From NCBI GenBank assembly GCA_903813345.2, contig CAIIXF020000003.1, positions 17,128,931 to 17,192,930 of the forward strand: DNA of 64,000 bases. Reading direction: 5' to 3'. The DNA comes from Owenia fusiformis (Eukaryota; Annelida; Polychaeta; Sabellida; Oweniidae). Each line of letters opens with the position of its first letter. Positions within the stretch are counted from its first letter, which is position 1. Under the pieces are notes generated by a model. That model saw only the letters and a list, made by a program, of their open reading frames with translations, did no database searches and was not told the origin of the DNA. Shown piece by piece: positions 40,401 through 49,143 of the stretch. The translations under genes and the position numbers were made by a program.

Positions 40401-43400
40401 GAATGAGTCTTCTAATAAAACATTCAAATAGTCAAAACTCTGCTCGGGACGTCATTCATAGTCTATAAATGTACCATAACTTTTCATAGCTCTTAACAAT
40501 TTTAGAATAGATTTATTTCACCTTAGTTATAGTGAGTCTTGCCTGAAGAGTGTAGCCCCCCCCCCCCATATTTCTTCACCTTCCCAATACAACAAAGTTG
40601 AATGTGTACACGAGAGGGTATACATATATATAACACTACAAGTATGATCCTCCTTGTCTCTGGGTTTCGTGCAGTGTAATACCCGGGTAATTCCAAGTCG
40701 GAAAGATGGGATGCATGACGATGGAGCGTAACTAATTCACTTGCTATATAATCACACCGGAATAGCCTGCTTACAACGGTAAAGTCCGATACCGTTGTCA
40801 CAAATGGCGGACATAACCGTCGCTCTTATCGTCGCTAATTCTGTGCATGTATTAAGCTCATGTGATGATGTTTCATATGAAATCCCAATTTCGATCAAAT
40901 TGGATCGTGAATCGCCACAATATAACGTCTTCCGTATCGTCAAGTACAACGGAATCTGAATTTGAGTAATTTAGAAAGACAACGACATATGGTAATTACA
41001 GTGTCCGTTGTCCCGTATCTCATTTTGATCGGTTAAATTAAGGACTTTATTTCGACGGTAGAACATTATTAACTGTACAATGAATATTAAGACACGATTG
41101 ATTGTTGTTCCAAAGGAATTTAGTCTAGTCGCTCTATTAAACATACAGTTCATGAAAATCTAATTGAAGCGACGGTTATGTCCGCCATTTGTGACAACGG
41201 TATCTAACTTTACCGTAGTCAGGCTATTTCGGGGTGATAATAAACTTCAATATACTTAATTTATACTCCAACAATTTATGTTACTTTCGTAAATTACATA
41301 ACAGAATATTGAAACGAACTTTTATATCTAGCCTTGCCCAAGTCGGTATTTTTTACTTATCTGATCTTGAATTATTACCGCCTTGTACAATCCAATACAT
41401 CTCCGCTGTTATAATGCTGAAATATTCAACGGTTTCGAGATTTCCATAATACCTACGCTATCAGGGGTATCGCGAAACCTTATTGATTGACAGATATCGC
41501 GTGGACACGACGTGTGACTTCAGGCTGAATGACCAATCAAAATGTTATCAGGTTGAGCAGCATAAACAAAACAAACTTCCCATCTACGACTTGAAATTCA
41601 ATGATCTGATCGAGTGTTTCGTTAGAGTTACAATATATTATATAATTAAATGTACATTGGAAGGTAAGAGTCATTAATATAAATTAAATCATGCGATTCA
41701 ATGTTGATTTAAAACTGATTTCGCGATGAAAATGCACGAAGACCTAGTCCAATCAAGGGCGTTACAATACCCGGGAATTTATCGGTTCGTGCAGTACTTG
41801 TTTGTGATAGCGCCCTCTGTAGGTCACTGTGCTTATAGCCTACAGTAATACGGGGTAGGATATCGGGAATTCGGTCAGTTTCTATCCGTCGATTTCGCTA
41901 TGAATTGAAGCAAGTGTGACCACTTTATCCACTTAAACAATTTGATAATTGATTAAATATTTAAACAAAATCGATAAACACGTTATACACTTCCTATCTC
42001 CTTAGAAATTAGCATGTATTTATGGATTGTGTTTTCGAACAAGGCTCGACCCAAACCAAGTGGGAAATCCTTATGCTAATTAGTATGACGTCATATTTTC
42101 CTGGGGAATCCTAGATTTCAAAGCCTCAGTCTGTTATTGTGTCAAATGTAAACGCTCTTTTGCAGACAGAAAATTGACAGATTAGCTTTTAACTTTCAGC
42201 TTTGATGTTTAAATATTCTGTATTTCTACCGGACTTCTTGCTGAATATCATATAATGTTATAACTTGATTTGGACCATTGCCTGATTGCTCATTCTGAAA
42301 TTTTGATTGTGATTCATGATTGATTGGCAAGAAAAATAATTCCTATTGTTTTCCAGCGAAGTCAAAATGTTACAGCATGAGTTATAATGTCGAGTTTGCA
42401 TCATGTTAAATTCTGCTAGTGATTAGAAGTCCATGCACAACGGGATGCACAAGCATACACATAAGAGACAAACACACCCAGGCTCCAGGCCGTGGATGGA
42501 AATATAAAACTATTTAAGGCACAAACTGGTATTAATAGACCGATATGTAGTGTCTGCCATGTATTGAAGGTAAACCAATCTGCATTATTAATGTTTCTTC
42601 TATCAATACATGGATTGTGCAATGGAAAAGCAATGACACAATCAAAAATGTGCATATCAATCGTGAATATCTCTCGGTTCAAAGCTTATTTCCAACAGAA
42701 TCGTGTCAAAATATGTGTCTGAGTAACAGTTATACATTATAAGATCGCAAACTCTTACCAATTATCAGCCGAATGGCTCATTTTCAACGAAATGTCCTTA
42801 AGACAACAGCCCTGGGTCGCGCCTGAGACCAAAAACTACTTCAAATAGCCCTCCCCTAATTATCAAGGAGGATTGGCTCCCAGAGTGCACCACCGATATT
42901 CTGTCCCATATATGGGTATGTCGTAATACAAAATTCGAATTCAAACAGCCGCCATTTTGTTCACTTCAACATTTAAATCGTGAATTTTGGTCTTATTTCC
43001 AAACGAAAAATTCCAAAACTCACAAGAAATGATCGAAATATTGGTTCGAATCTTTTGAACTGTTTATTTTGAATTTATAGTCGGTTTTAATTTCAGAAAA
43101 TAACGACATTTCGACGTTTTCATTGTTGGAAAATATCGAGTTTCGATCCTGGGAGCCAATCCTCCTTGCTAATTATATTGGATAATCACATTTATGCGTG
43201 CGCGCGCAGCTCATCCACTGAACGAAACGCCACTTCCCGCTGAAATCACCGGGTATTGATCTTTCCCTTGGTCCAATCACTCCAATGTAGCGGGTCATGT
43301 TGTCGTCGATCGGTGATTGAATCTCAGCCTACATGTTTAGCGATCGTTTCAACGTTTATTGTTGAAATCTTCTCACCTTTGGTTATCCGATCGATACCCC

Positions 43401-44239
43401 GGCATCCACTAAACTCTCACTGATATTTATCTGATAAAATATTTGTATTTTCATGATGAATTCGTGCTCAGATTCGTGCAAGATTTGTTCGTGGAAAGTC
43501 CTGGTGAAAAGTGTACTTGTTTTAGACCGTGCATAATAATGAGCTAACGCTACAGGGCCGTCGTTGATTGGTCAAATTTTACCGACATCAACAAACTGTC
43601 GGTAAGGCACATGGCTTTCTCTTTGGTACAAGGCGGTCATAATAGAAATCAAGATAAGTAAAAGAGACCGATTTTGGCAAGGCTATTTTATATCCTGCAT
43701 CTGATATCCTGTATTTATTCCTAATTTCCTATGTTATTTATACCCTGTATACAATAATTTTATATGAAGAAGCAAGAAATTTATTTTGAGGTCCGCCTTT
43801 TTTGTCATCATGACAGGAAATCGATTCATTTTACCTGAAAAATGTCATCCAATGATATTGAAAATGGTTTCAAATATGTAACAATTTGTTAAACACCGAC
43901 CACCAACCAAAAATCTCGAACGATGGTCAATCGGTCATCGGTCGCAAAATTATGTCTGCTACTAATAGATACAACTAATATTACTAATAAATTGTTTGGT
44001 TTACACTAATCATGACATTCATATTTCAGTTCGCTCTTGAGACGATGAGGGAAGTTCCAGACGCAAGACCTCATTGGGCGAAAATGTATTCCAAAGTTCC
44101 GGGGATCATTCCACATATACGAAAAACATATCATGACAACCTAGAACAATTTAAAAGGGTACGTCAAAATGAGCGATGGGATCCCAATGATATGTTTACA
44201 AATAAATTGACAAGGGATATCATGTATGGCGATAGATGA
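19409..44239 (+). CDS. Membrane-anchored L-gulonolactone oxidase-like (ALO family) FAD oxidase
   Basis: Eleven exons: 19409-19554, 23588-23754, 24274-24455, 30545-30664, 31344-31496, 31868-32035, 34280-34500, 34803-35028, 39470-39643, 40130-40330, 44030-44239. All junctions are GT..AG and the phases join into 655 residues. Domains: cytosolic N-terminus (1-55); one hydrophobic helix at about 56-78 (TVGILATFALIVLVSSLVLL); FAD-binding PCMH-type domain at about 135-315, with IQPKTVPQIQAVVKAAN, VRVIGLAGSW, GYSGATLAGLFSTASHGEG (HG at 256-257, split by an intron) and GIFYDVTVKVYP; C-terminal ALO domain with RPHWAK (599-604) and WDPNDMF. This family oxidises sugar lactones or related alcohols, as in ascorbate synthesis. 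Several N-x-S/T sites after the helix fit a type II protein with a luminal or extracellular catalytic part. The position of the usual covalent-FAD histidine (GxGHS) is GLAGS here, so FAD is probably non-covalent. A proline-rich insert lies at about 440-455. The substrate is unknown. Confidence 0.85.
20516..20612. repeat. Small inverted repeat, 97 bp
   Basis: The left arm GGTTCTGGATATGTAGTATA (20516-20535) pairs with the right arm ending TATACCACATATCCAAAACC, with about three mismatches over 23 bp. The 50-bp loop contains CCCCGGGG. It may be a tiny MITE; no target duplication is evident. Confidence 0.55.
21566..21800 (-). mobile_element. tRNA-derived SINE, copy 2 (best preserved)
   Basis: The minus strand of 21624-21696 reads as a tRNA-like head with A box TAGCTCAGACGGTAGAGCA and B box GGTTCGATTCC, closest to a lysine tRNA. 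The acceptor arm does not pair fully and no anticodon loop is intact, so it is not a working tRNA. Flanking words ACAAGCCAGATA and CTGTAGTAGC are shared with 11491-11690. Confidence 0.75.
22150..22320. repeat. Dispersed repeat R, copy 2
   Basis: Contains AAAATCATGCAGTTTTTCAC, TTGACCCCTTTTGGGCC, a C-run at 22274-22287 and CTCCTTGGCAAATCCGGGCT, in the same order as 8386-8550. Confidence 0.6.
23156..23304. mobile_element. hAT-like MITE (family B), copy 1, 149 bp
   Basis: Ends are CAAGGAGGATTGGCTCCCA and its imperfect complement TTGGAGCCAATACTCCTTG. The inner AACAGCCGCCATTTT word is shared with 42864-43168. Flanks CAGCCATT and CAGTCATA match at 6 of 8 positions, consistent with a decayed 8-bp target duplication. 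Confidence 0.7.
23400..23525 (-). mobile_element. tRNA-derived SINE, copy 3 (different head)
   Basis: The minus strand contains an A box (TAGCTCAGGAGTAGAGCG) and a B box (GGTTCGAATCC) 25 bp apart. The acceptor ends cannot pair, so it is a tRNA-like SINE head or a tRNA pseudogene. It lies 60 bp before exon 2 of the oxidase gene. Confidence 0.5.
24456..26170. other. FAD oxidase intron 3, left part, no gene
   Basis: AT-rich intron. A 26-bp motif with CACATGGGGCCTTTAACACG occurs at about 24987 and again at about 25219, the trace of an old repeat. No exon-like sequence is recognised. Confidence 0.4.
26175..26298. mobile_element. ATGTCACCACC element, copy 1, about 124 bp
   Basis: It starts ATGTCACCACC and ends GGTGGTGACAT, so it has terminal inverted repeats. 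The inside holds GTTACAGATTCCGAACGCC and ACACCGTCCACT. The complements of these appear at 26873-26911 and 53494-53540, marking a dispersed family. Confidence 0.6.
27252..27677. mobile_element. Tc1/mariner-like MITE (family C), copy 1, 426 bp
   Basis: Ends are CACTCCCCTCCATAAGTTTG and its complement, flanked by TA (27250-27251, 27678-27679). The inverted repeats extend for about 200 bp on each side with few mismatches, so the whole element is nearly a perfect foldback. Compared with the copy at 32840 it lacks the central part, so it is probably a deletion derivative of it. It is in intron 3 of the oxidase gene. Confidence 0.85.
27680..29586. other. FAD oxidase intron 3, middle part, no gene
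   Basis: AT-rich. Near 28805-28990 there is a GTCTGTACGTCTGCCTGTCTGT stretch, followed by GGCCATTTTTATTGCCAGG; this resembles, in layout only, the GTCC-rich elements at 8864. No coding exon is recognised. Confidence 0.4.
29587..30488. mobile_element. Long-TIR element, about 900 bp, next to exon 4
   Basis: The left end ACTGTGCTATGCGAAAACAA, with CGGATATC and AAGGTGCGGATATTAACCG after it, matches the complement of the right end (ACTGTGCTATACGAAAACAA, GCGGATATC, AAGGTGCGGATATAAACGG). The TIRs are about 90 bp. The right TIR contains a 21-bp unit (ATATCCGCACCTTGCGTATATG-like) repeated at 30410-30455 that is single in the left TIR. The exact outer border and target duplication are uncertain. It ends about 56 bp before oxidase exon 4. 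Confidence 0.7.
32840..33709. mobile_element. Tc1/mariner-like MITE (family C), copy 2, 870 bp
   Basis: Ends are the same as 27252-27677 (CACTCCCCTCCATAAGTTTG), with TA at 32838-32839 and 33710-33711. The inverted arms enclose a central segment (about 33085-33435) absent from copy 1. The central part has stops in all frames and no transposase motif. It lies in oxidase intron 6. Confidence 0.85.
35155..38645 (-). mobile_element. Non-LTR retrotransposon (CR1/L2-like), antisense in oxidase intron 8
   Basis: The 3' end on the minus strand is an (AAT)n tail at 35155-35180, typical of CR1/L2-group elements that end in short simple repeats instead of poly(A). A 3' UTR of about 300 bp separates the tail from the ORF stop at 35478. 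The 5' border is not visible. No ORF1 was seen up to exon 9 at 39470, so the copy may be 5'-truncated. The long intact ORF points to a recent insertion. Confidence 0.85.
35478..38639 (-). CDS. LINE ORF2: endonuclease and reverse transcriptase, 1053 aa
   Basis: Enzyme of target-primed reverse transcription. An APE-type endonuclease domain is at about residues 105-330, with FNARSLNSNKLN, GISETWLND, YKPPDIN, MGDMNIDLL (near 245) and TLIDNIYTN then TDHLPIFA. The reverse transcriptase core is at about 590-850, with LPIHKKD, YRPISLLSVFSKLYEK, DLSKAFDTLNHDIL (near 690), GVPQGTILGPLLFIIYINDI and FLYADDT (near 773), then the HLSWKPHI and thumb region. The motif style fits the CR1/L2/Daphne side of the Jockey superfamily. 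The frame has no stop or frameshift. The first 100 residues (MCLSPPAACLFIWFYG start) show no domain, so the true start may be further in. It is antisense to the host gene. Confidence 0.9.
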   Translation of the reverse strand: MCLSPPAACLFIWFYGSLILANVLLNVPGLWNELPFHNALIEDISVYDQCNNFVFNARDLNRIENDNDDLNQLNVQLDNNMTSCRYHESLNDINTQLNKSMSSFSVLHFNARSLNSNKLNIFSLMAQFEKDFSVIGISETWLNDNIAPLCNHYKYNSFFDHRDNRGGGAGLYIRKDIECKDRPDLQLDHNECNSVTVEIVNSNSRNIIISCIYKPPDININAFNRRFEPLLRKITSENKLVYIMGDMNIDLLKVEQNNSSNDYINMLFSHNLLPLIYKPTRITSHTATLIDNIYTNVPNVALAGMIVDSTTDHLPIFAIAEQKVKSQQDKEIKFRQINEKTIANFKNQLSDINWGDVYDCDNPNTAYSLFSSKMSSVYEKSFPIRTKKIKHFQNNEKPWLSSGILTSCKNKNKLYTIYLKNPTPENNTSYKNYKNRLKHIIRIAEKRFYQARFSEASSNIKNTWKILNEIMQRKKKNYKPFPNRFFDRNQSFSGKKDIANGFNDFFANIGKNSSDAIGHSDKTYDEFLNKIPKVVNSIFLNPVDNEEVTKLLLNLKDSAAGPDDFKPKIIKLHSDLVSQPLTHLINLSFTHGIFPEDLKFAKVLPIHKKDRMDTFTHYRPISLLSVFSKLYEKCMATRIVDFLERQNILYAHQYGFKKDNSTFMAILKFVETVRRAIEEKSYCIGIMCDLSKAFDTLNHDILLQKLDHYGIRGTASDWFKSYLSNRSQVVDIEGTLSNTANLSFGVPQGTILGPLLFIIYINDIYKSSDIAEMFLYADDTNMLFSGKDLEQLNLTINHELSTISEWFKCNKLSLNPAKTNYLVFKSPQKVIDYDKIQISMNNTVIRRTEVSNFLGVLIDEHLSWKPHIRHVETKISKTLAVLHRVKQNLDYKALKTIYYSLIYSYINYNIIIWGNVPPSYLLKIHRLQKQFIRILFNNCKPRDNTAPYFKEASILNIFQIVELNTALYVFKCVKGINKTYERQFNNYFTPNREIHEHLTRQQLKLRPSKFRTNIGQFSISKQGPDSWNNLTDDLQHINSPSKFKSKLKLKLLS
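38646..39469. other. FAD oxidase intron 8, right part
   Basis: AT-rich sequence directly upstream (in LINE sense) of the LINE ORF. It could be LINE 5' region or host intron; I see no coding frame longer than 60 codons. Confidence 0.35.
39720..39869. mobile_element. hAT-like MITE (family D), copy 1, 150 bp
   Basis: Ends are CAGTGGCGGTTCCGGGG and its imperfect complement GGATTCGCCACTG. Inside are GGGCCC-rich words (GGGGCCCGCCCCCTCC, GTGGGCCCAGAATTTT). The CAGTGGCGGATCC start is typical of hAT elements in animals. No clear 8-bp duplication remains. It is in oxidase intron 9. Confidence 0.7.
40753..41236. mobile_element. TIR element, about 484 bp, in oxidase intron 10
   Basis: The left end CACACCGGAATAGCCTGCTT and the complement of the right end (CACCCCGAAATAGCCTGACT) start TIRs of about 80 bp. 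These continue through GGTAAAG and ATACCGTTGTCACAAATGGC to GGACATAACCGTCGC. The middle is non-coding. The superfamily is undecided because the target duplication is unclear. Confidence 0.75.
41240..42860. other. FAD oxidase intron 10, middle part, no gene
   Basis: No exon, RNA or clear repeat recognised. Short frames at 41483-41677 and 42492-42722 have no known motif. Confidence 0.35.
42864..43168. mobile_element. hAT-like MITE (family B), copy 2, 305 bp, with perfect 8-bp TSD
   Basis: Ends are CAAGGAGGATTGGCTCCCA and its exact complement TGGGAGCCAATCCTCCTTG. The 8 bases on each side are both CTAATTAT (42856-42863 and 43169-43176), a perfect 8-bp target duplication as made by hAT transposases. 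Inside are AACAGCCGCCATTTT and GAATTTTGGTCTTATTT. No coding sequence. Confidence 0.88.
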
Positions 44240-44741
44240 TGCTAAAGCTTATGACAGCATATGCTTTTGCATCTTGATTTACAAGGTTTCACATTGGACC
44301 CTCTTTGAAGTCGAAGGTGGTGATTTTAGGAGATGGTTCTCCTGCCATTTCAACATCGCTTTCATTCCATGAAATTATCCACTCGGAAAGTGTAACTCAA
44401 AATGAAAATGAAAATGAAAGCTTCGGAAGCATGCAGAATGATCATGCGCTCCGGTTCGCATATTTACGTTCCCATCAAATTCGCAAGACTACGTGGATTT
44501 GTTCATATGTGAGGGGGGGCTTTGCATTTGGTTCAATGGGTGATACATGTGATATGTAGTTGCCATCACATTTACGTGGAAGTGTGTGTCACATTTGTGA
44601 GAAGCGAATGAATGATGCTAGTCACTTTCATAGAAAGTTATTTATTTTTGAAAACTATTTTTACTTGATAGAACAATTAGAAAAGCATATATAGACAAAC
44701 AATTCCTGATAGGAAATAAGTGCTTTGTTAGAAACATCTAA

Positions 44742-45030
44742 TAGATCTAAGCATATTGGATCTAAGCATATATTTAAGCAGATCAGATCTTTAGCATATT
44801 GGATCTAAGAACATCCACATAGTGAGAATATAGATCTAAGCATATTGGATTTAAGCAGATCAGATCTTTAGCATATTGGATCTAAGAACATCAGCTTAGA
44901 AAGAATATAGATCTAAGCATATTGGATTTAAGCAGATCAGATCTTTAGCATATTGGATCTAAGAATATCTGATCTAAGCATATCAAATCTAAACATATCA
45001 GATCAAAGCATATCACATCTTAGCATATTA
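44742..45030. repeat. Minisatellite, period about 75 bp, in predicted oxidase 3' UTR
   Basis: Repeats of AGATCTAAGCATATTGGATT, then AAGCAGATCAGATCTTTAGC, then ATATTGGATCTAAGAACATC, about three larger units that break into ATCTAAGCATATC-like sub-repeats at the right end. It lies between the oxidase stop codon and the AATAAA at 45109. Confidence 0.8.
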
Positions 45031-45108
45031 GACTGTCGTGGATGTTATATATATATCTTTTATTGACTGGGAAATGAATGAATGAGGCTAGTCTCTCAGT
45101 CATGATAC

Positions 45109-45114
45109 AATAAA
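45109..45114 (+). terminator. Candidate poly(A) signal AATAAA of the FAD oxidase gene
   Basis: First canonical AATAAA found downstream of the stop at 44239, which would give a 3' UTR of about 890 nt. It is followed closely by a transposon at 45150. Confidence 0.4.
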
Positions 45115-45149
45115 GCCTGTAAGTGGAACTCACTTGGGACACACAAATA

Positions 45150-45749
45150 CAGGGTGTTCAAAAAAAAACGCAACCCAAAGAAATCGCTATATCTTGGAAA
45201 ATACTTATCCAATTGTGTTCATTTTTTACTAACTTTCTAACCATGGTGTTTTGGCACTTCAGATTCACCACAAATTATCTTCATATAATGTGTAGTGAAT
45301 TAGGGGAGTTTCATTAAAATCACTCCAGGGACTTTACAGTCATGGTCAAAATGCCTTCTTAAGTCTGACTGAACCAGGGTGTTTGACTGGGTTTTGAAAG
45401 CATTTCAACCAAAACTGTAAAGTCCCTGGAGTGATTTTGATTTCACTTTACAGATTTATCATACATTGAATGAAGATGATTTGTGCCAAATTTGAATAGC
45501 CAAAACACTATGGTTAGAAAGTTATTTGGTTTTATTGCTGTGGCAGTAGTCTCTGACTGCGTTTTTCGTATCTTTCCAATACTGATGTCTTTTGAGCATT
45601 TGTCCAAGGCATCATGTTTTACAACTAACTAACAACATGAGCTATACATACCCAGTCTCTTCTTTCCTTCCTGAAAAAATGAACACAATTGGACTAGTAT
45701 TTTCCAAGATATAGCGATTTCTTTGGGTTGCGTTTTTTTTAACACCCTG
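45150..45749. mobile_element. Mariner-like MITE (CAGGGTGTT type), 600 bp
   Basis: Ends are CAGGGTGTTCAAAAAAAAAC and its imperfect complement, flanked by TA (45148-45149, 45750-45751). The inverted arms extend about 250 bp and share GCAACCCAAAGAAATCGCTA and TTGGAAAATACT. An inner palindrome has CCAGGGACTTTACAGT and ACTGTAAAGTCCCTGG. No coding sequence. Confidence 0.85.
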
Positions 45750-45821
45750 TATATTCCATTTTTGAGGTATTCCATAAAGGTTCATCAATAAAATCATTAC
45801 AATCACGATGTGTTTAGTTTA

Positions 45822-45985
45822 AGAGGTGTTCCACTCATAGGGTGTTCCAGGTACAGTTACAGTGTTCCACTTACAGAGTTGTTCCACTTACAGAGTTGTT
45901 CCAATTACAGCATTCCACTTACAGAGGTGTTCTAAGTATAGTGTTCCACTTACAGAGGTGTTCCACTTCCAGGTTTTCCTGTACC
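45822..45985. repeat. Short tandem repeat TGTTCCACTTACAGAG
   Basis: About nine imperfect units of TGTTCCACTTACAGAGG, 16-20 bp each, with variants such as TGTTCCAATTACAGCA and TGTTCTAAGTATAG. It sits just after the 45150-45749 element. Confidence 0.75.
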
Positions 45986-46313
45986 ATCAATTTCAATGAG
46001 AGATTACAATGAGCTTAATGTCCGTTGTAAGAAAAACAATACAAGCGATGCGTATCATGATGTATCATTTCCTTTTCGCATTGAGATGATGATTTGCAAC
46101 ACAGAATAATAGGACGGATACAAGAATGGCTATCATTCATTTTTTCTTGGTCTACAAAGAAAATATTTTCAAATACGACATCTATTTACAAATACCTACG
46201 CTTATAACTTCAGTGCGGTTCAGCCTAAGCCATAAACAAAATATGTTAATGAAAAGATGGCAGCGTATCCAACATGTGCCGTCACATTATGGCTGTTGTC
46301 ATAAATATAGATA

Positions 46314-46392
46314 CAGGGTGACCCAAAACAACAGATCCCACAAATACTTGAATAGGGGGCTAGCTAGGGTTCTGCTTCTTTGGGTCATCCTG
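46314..46392. mobile_element. Very small TA-flanked foldback, 79 bp
   Basis: CAGGGTGACCCAAAACAAC at the left and TTGGGTCATCCTG at the right pair with few mismatches. TA is at 46312-46313 and 46393-46394. Probably a minimal mariner-type MITE; as RNA it would form a short hairpin. Confidence 0.65.
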
Positions 46393-46507
46393 TACTAATG
46401 TCCTCTAGTCAAATTGATTATCAAACAGTCGCTAGTCCGAGGCTGACGAGATGATCCATAATTGAATGATTATGTACATATTTTACCAGTATTTTACATA
46501 CTATGTA

Positions 46508-46583
46508 CGAGGGCCGATCAGAATGTAATGGACCGTTGGCTCTAACTTTGCCAATATTTAGTCTTATTTCTGATCGCCCCTCT
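46508..46583. mobile_element. Very small TA-flanked foldback, 76 bp
   Basis: CGAGGGCCGATCAGAATGTA at the left, and the right end whose complement is AGAGGGGCGATCAGAAATAA. TA lies on both sides (46506-46507, 46584-46585). Different TIR from the 46314 element but similar size. Confidence 0.55.
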
Positions 46584-46585
46584 TA

Positions 46586-49143
46586 TACCAATTTTGTAAA
46601 AATTTACGCCTAATCTCATGAAAGTGTAGTATTGTATTGTAAATAATTTGTATCGTATTGTACAAAGATCTAGAAATGTATATAAATATTAAATATGTCT
46701 GCCAATTTACTGGTGTATATTTTGGAAATATATGTAAATACTCAATGATCCACAGATAGTATAATGTAAGCAGGGTCGTTTAACTTGGATATTATTTTTT
46801 ATGAAAACAATATGAACGCTGATTGCATCGTAATTAGTCAAAATGCTGAAATTGACTGTGAATGTAAATAAAGTATGTATGAGTAAATACAAATGTAAGT
46901 AATATAATACTCATTATGTTGGTTTTAATCTTTACTTTATGATATTATACACCGAAAGACACAGTAAAATCGATAGAAACGAATTATTTCAAATATATGA
47001 AGAAGTCACTATGCCACAGAACGAAATCTATGACATTTTTTCAATAAAATGTTTGATGGTAACGCTCCAAATCCTGTGCTATGCTAAAATGTATATACAT
47101 AGGCTAAGGTCGATAAAAATAATTTTTAAATAAAGATGGCATGGTAATCGATCTGTGTTTATTTATTCTCTAGCTAATAATACTGGATCTGTTGGTGCTG
47201 CCATCTTTATATCGGCCCAGAACCTATGGTTATATACATATAAGCACTCTTCTGATAGAACATATGCGAGCGCACATTGTTTGGCCCACCCTGTATATGG
47301 TGAGTGTAACTCTGGAATATGACTACGTGTTAAAGGAATCAGAATGGAGAGACATTGCAAATGTGGGAAACCATCCTTTCATCGTGCCAGGAATGCGTCC
47401 TCTAACTTAACACTCCTTAGTTTAGCATCTGAAAAGGAATTGAGAACGCTGATATAAACAAAATTCAAATTACGTAAATTAATGATGTAAGTCGATGAAA
47501 AACGCAGAAATTTAATGCGCAGATTTAATGTGTCAGAAACGTTATTCAAGATCCAAAATGCAGAAATACCCCAAATTCAGTAACTGAAAAGGGGAATAGA
47601 TTATTTTACCGTTTCTTTGACAGATAATCCTTAAAATTGAGGATTATCATCAGAACTTGTCTTAAATTTTACAAATTAGGCATAGACGAATCAAACATTT
47701 AATGTTGATTGAGAGCAGAAAAATATTGTAAAAATTGAAGCATTTTCTTCATAATTTCGTCCTTACTCGTTTCTCTCTCCTGCTCATTTGCAATTGTAAG
47801 TACAGCATCCTATATCGTGACCCTAGCGTACATATAAGTGCATGACTCGCTATTCGCTGGAAATATTCCCAATTATTATTTAATAATCAGATTACGATGT
47901 TTCATACAATGTCTTGGCCATTCGTGACCCATGTCACATGTTTTACATAACATCTGACTTTGATTCCCATAAACGGATCGTTAAATTGCTTTATACGAAT
48001 TCATCGTCATGTGACTCTTTGTTATTGAATGAGATCGAATGATGACTGGCCACCAATTTCCTCAGATTCACATGATCCAATGCATCGTTTCGGTATTATA
48101 ATCCCACGCATAAAACTCTTAACCCGGACACTGACTTTCTGTGTGCTTTTTAATGACTGACATAAACCAGCCATCATGATCGAGGATATTTCTCAGAACT
48201 TAAGGAGTTCACTAATTTAATATACAATCAACCTCGGAAAGCTATAAAGAAATTGTTTCGGTCCCATTTCCTCCCATTGACTTCCATGTTAAAAGAACTT
48301 GACAAGTGATCACATCCCTATTCAAGTTAAACAGTGAACAATAATACATGGAAAATTAACCTGTCTCATCTGAACATTTTTCATAGGAATATCACATGCT
48401 CCATACGCAATTGCAATAGTTGATATACGCGAATGCAAAAAACTCAAAATGTGAACACCTAATCTAAACGCTTTTAAGTCAATACCAATTACGTTCGGAT
48501 TAGACAGGTTTCCCTGTAGTTGAATTACGCTAGCTTAATATCAAATTGAAGTTTTCGTTACATAATCAATCGATATATGATGCGTAGTATGAGCAATATA
48601 TTGCTTCTAAATTAAACATGGATATTCATCTATTTCAATTACAACCGATTGAATGAATCAGTCCAATGCGGAAGTTGCTGATGCCTCATAGGCAAAGTAA
48701 GGTTACTTAGTCCCTTTCATTGACTTTAATACAAATAGACCATATTTTAATCACGTTTTATAGAGGAGACTAAAAGCAATAAACATACATGTATATACAC
48801 ATACTTATAGATACGGGTCACAAGGTATAAGGAATATAAATATAAGTTTGTTAATAGTTCACGTACAATGCTTTAAAAGTTCACATACAATGCAAGGTTA
48901 AACTTTCTAAGAATTTTAACCAACAAAAGTAATTTCTATAATCTGATACTAACATTGTATGATCGACAAAATGAAAGACAGATTTTTTCAACGAAACACA
49001 GTATACGGAAATAACAGGCTCGTGAGTCGAGGCTCGAGTTACTAATTATAATACATCAACTTAAGTTAAAGGCCTGACAAAAACTCAAACGGTGAAAAAA
49101 AGTCAATTCGAGAGGAAAACAGTGAGAGACTGAACCCAAGGAA
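46586..49143. other. Intergenic between FAD oxidase and DA1-type gene
   Basis: AT-rich. One solo mariner-like end (CACCCTGTATATGG) sits near 47287. The short frame at 47192-47410 has no known domain. The promoter and 5' UTR of the DA1-type gene should lie in the right part, but no clear TATA box was found near 49000-49120. Confidence 0.4.

Noticed and set aside
47192-47410. Small gene of 72 codons before the DA1-type gene
   Set aside because: It runs over a mariner-type terminal repeat (CACCCTGTATATGG) and has no domain.
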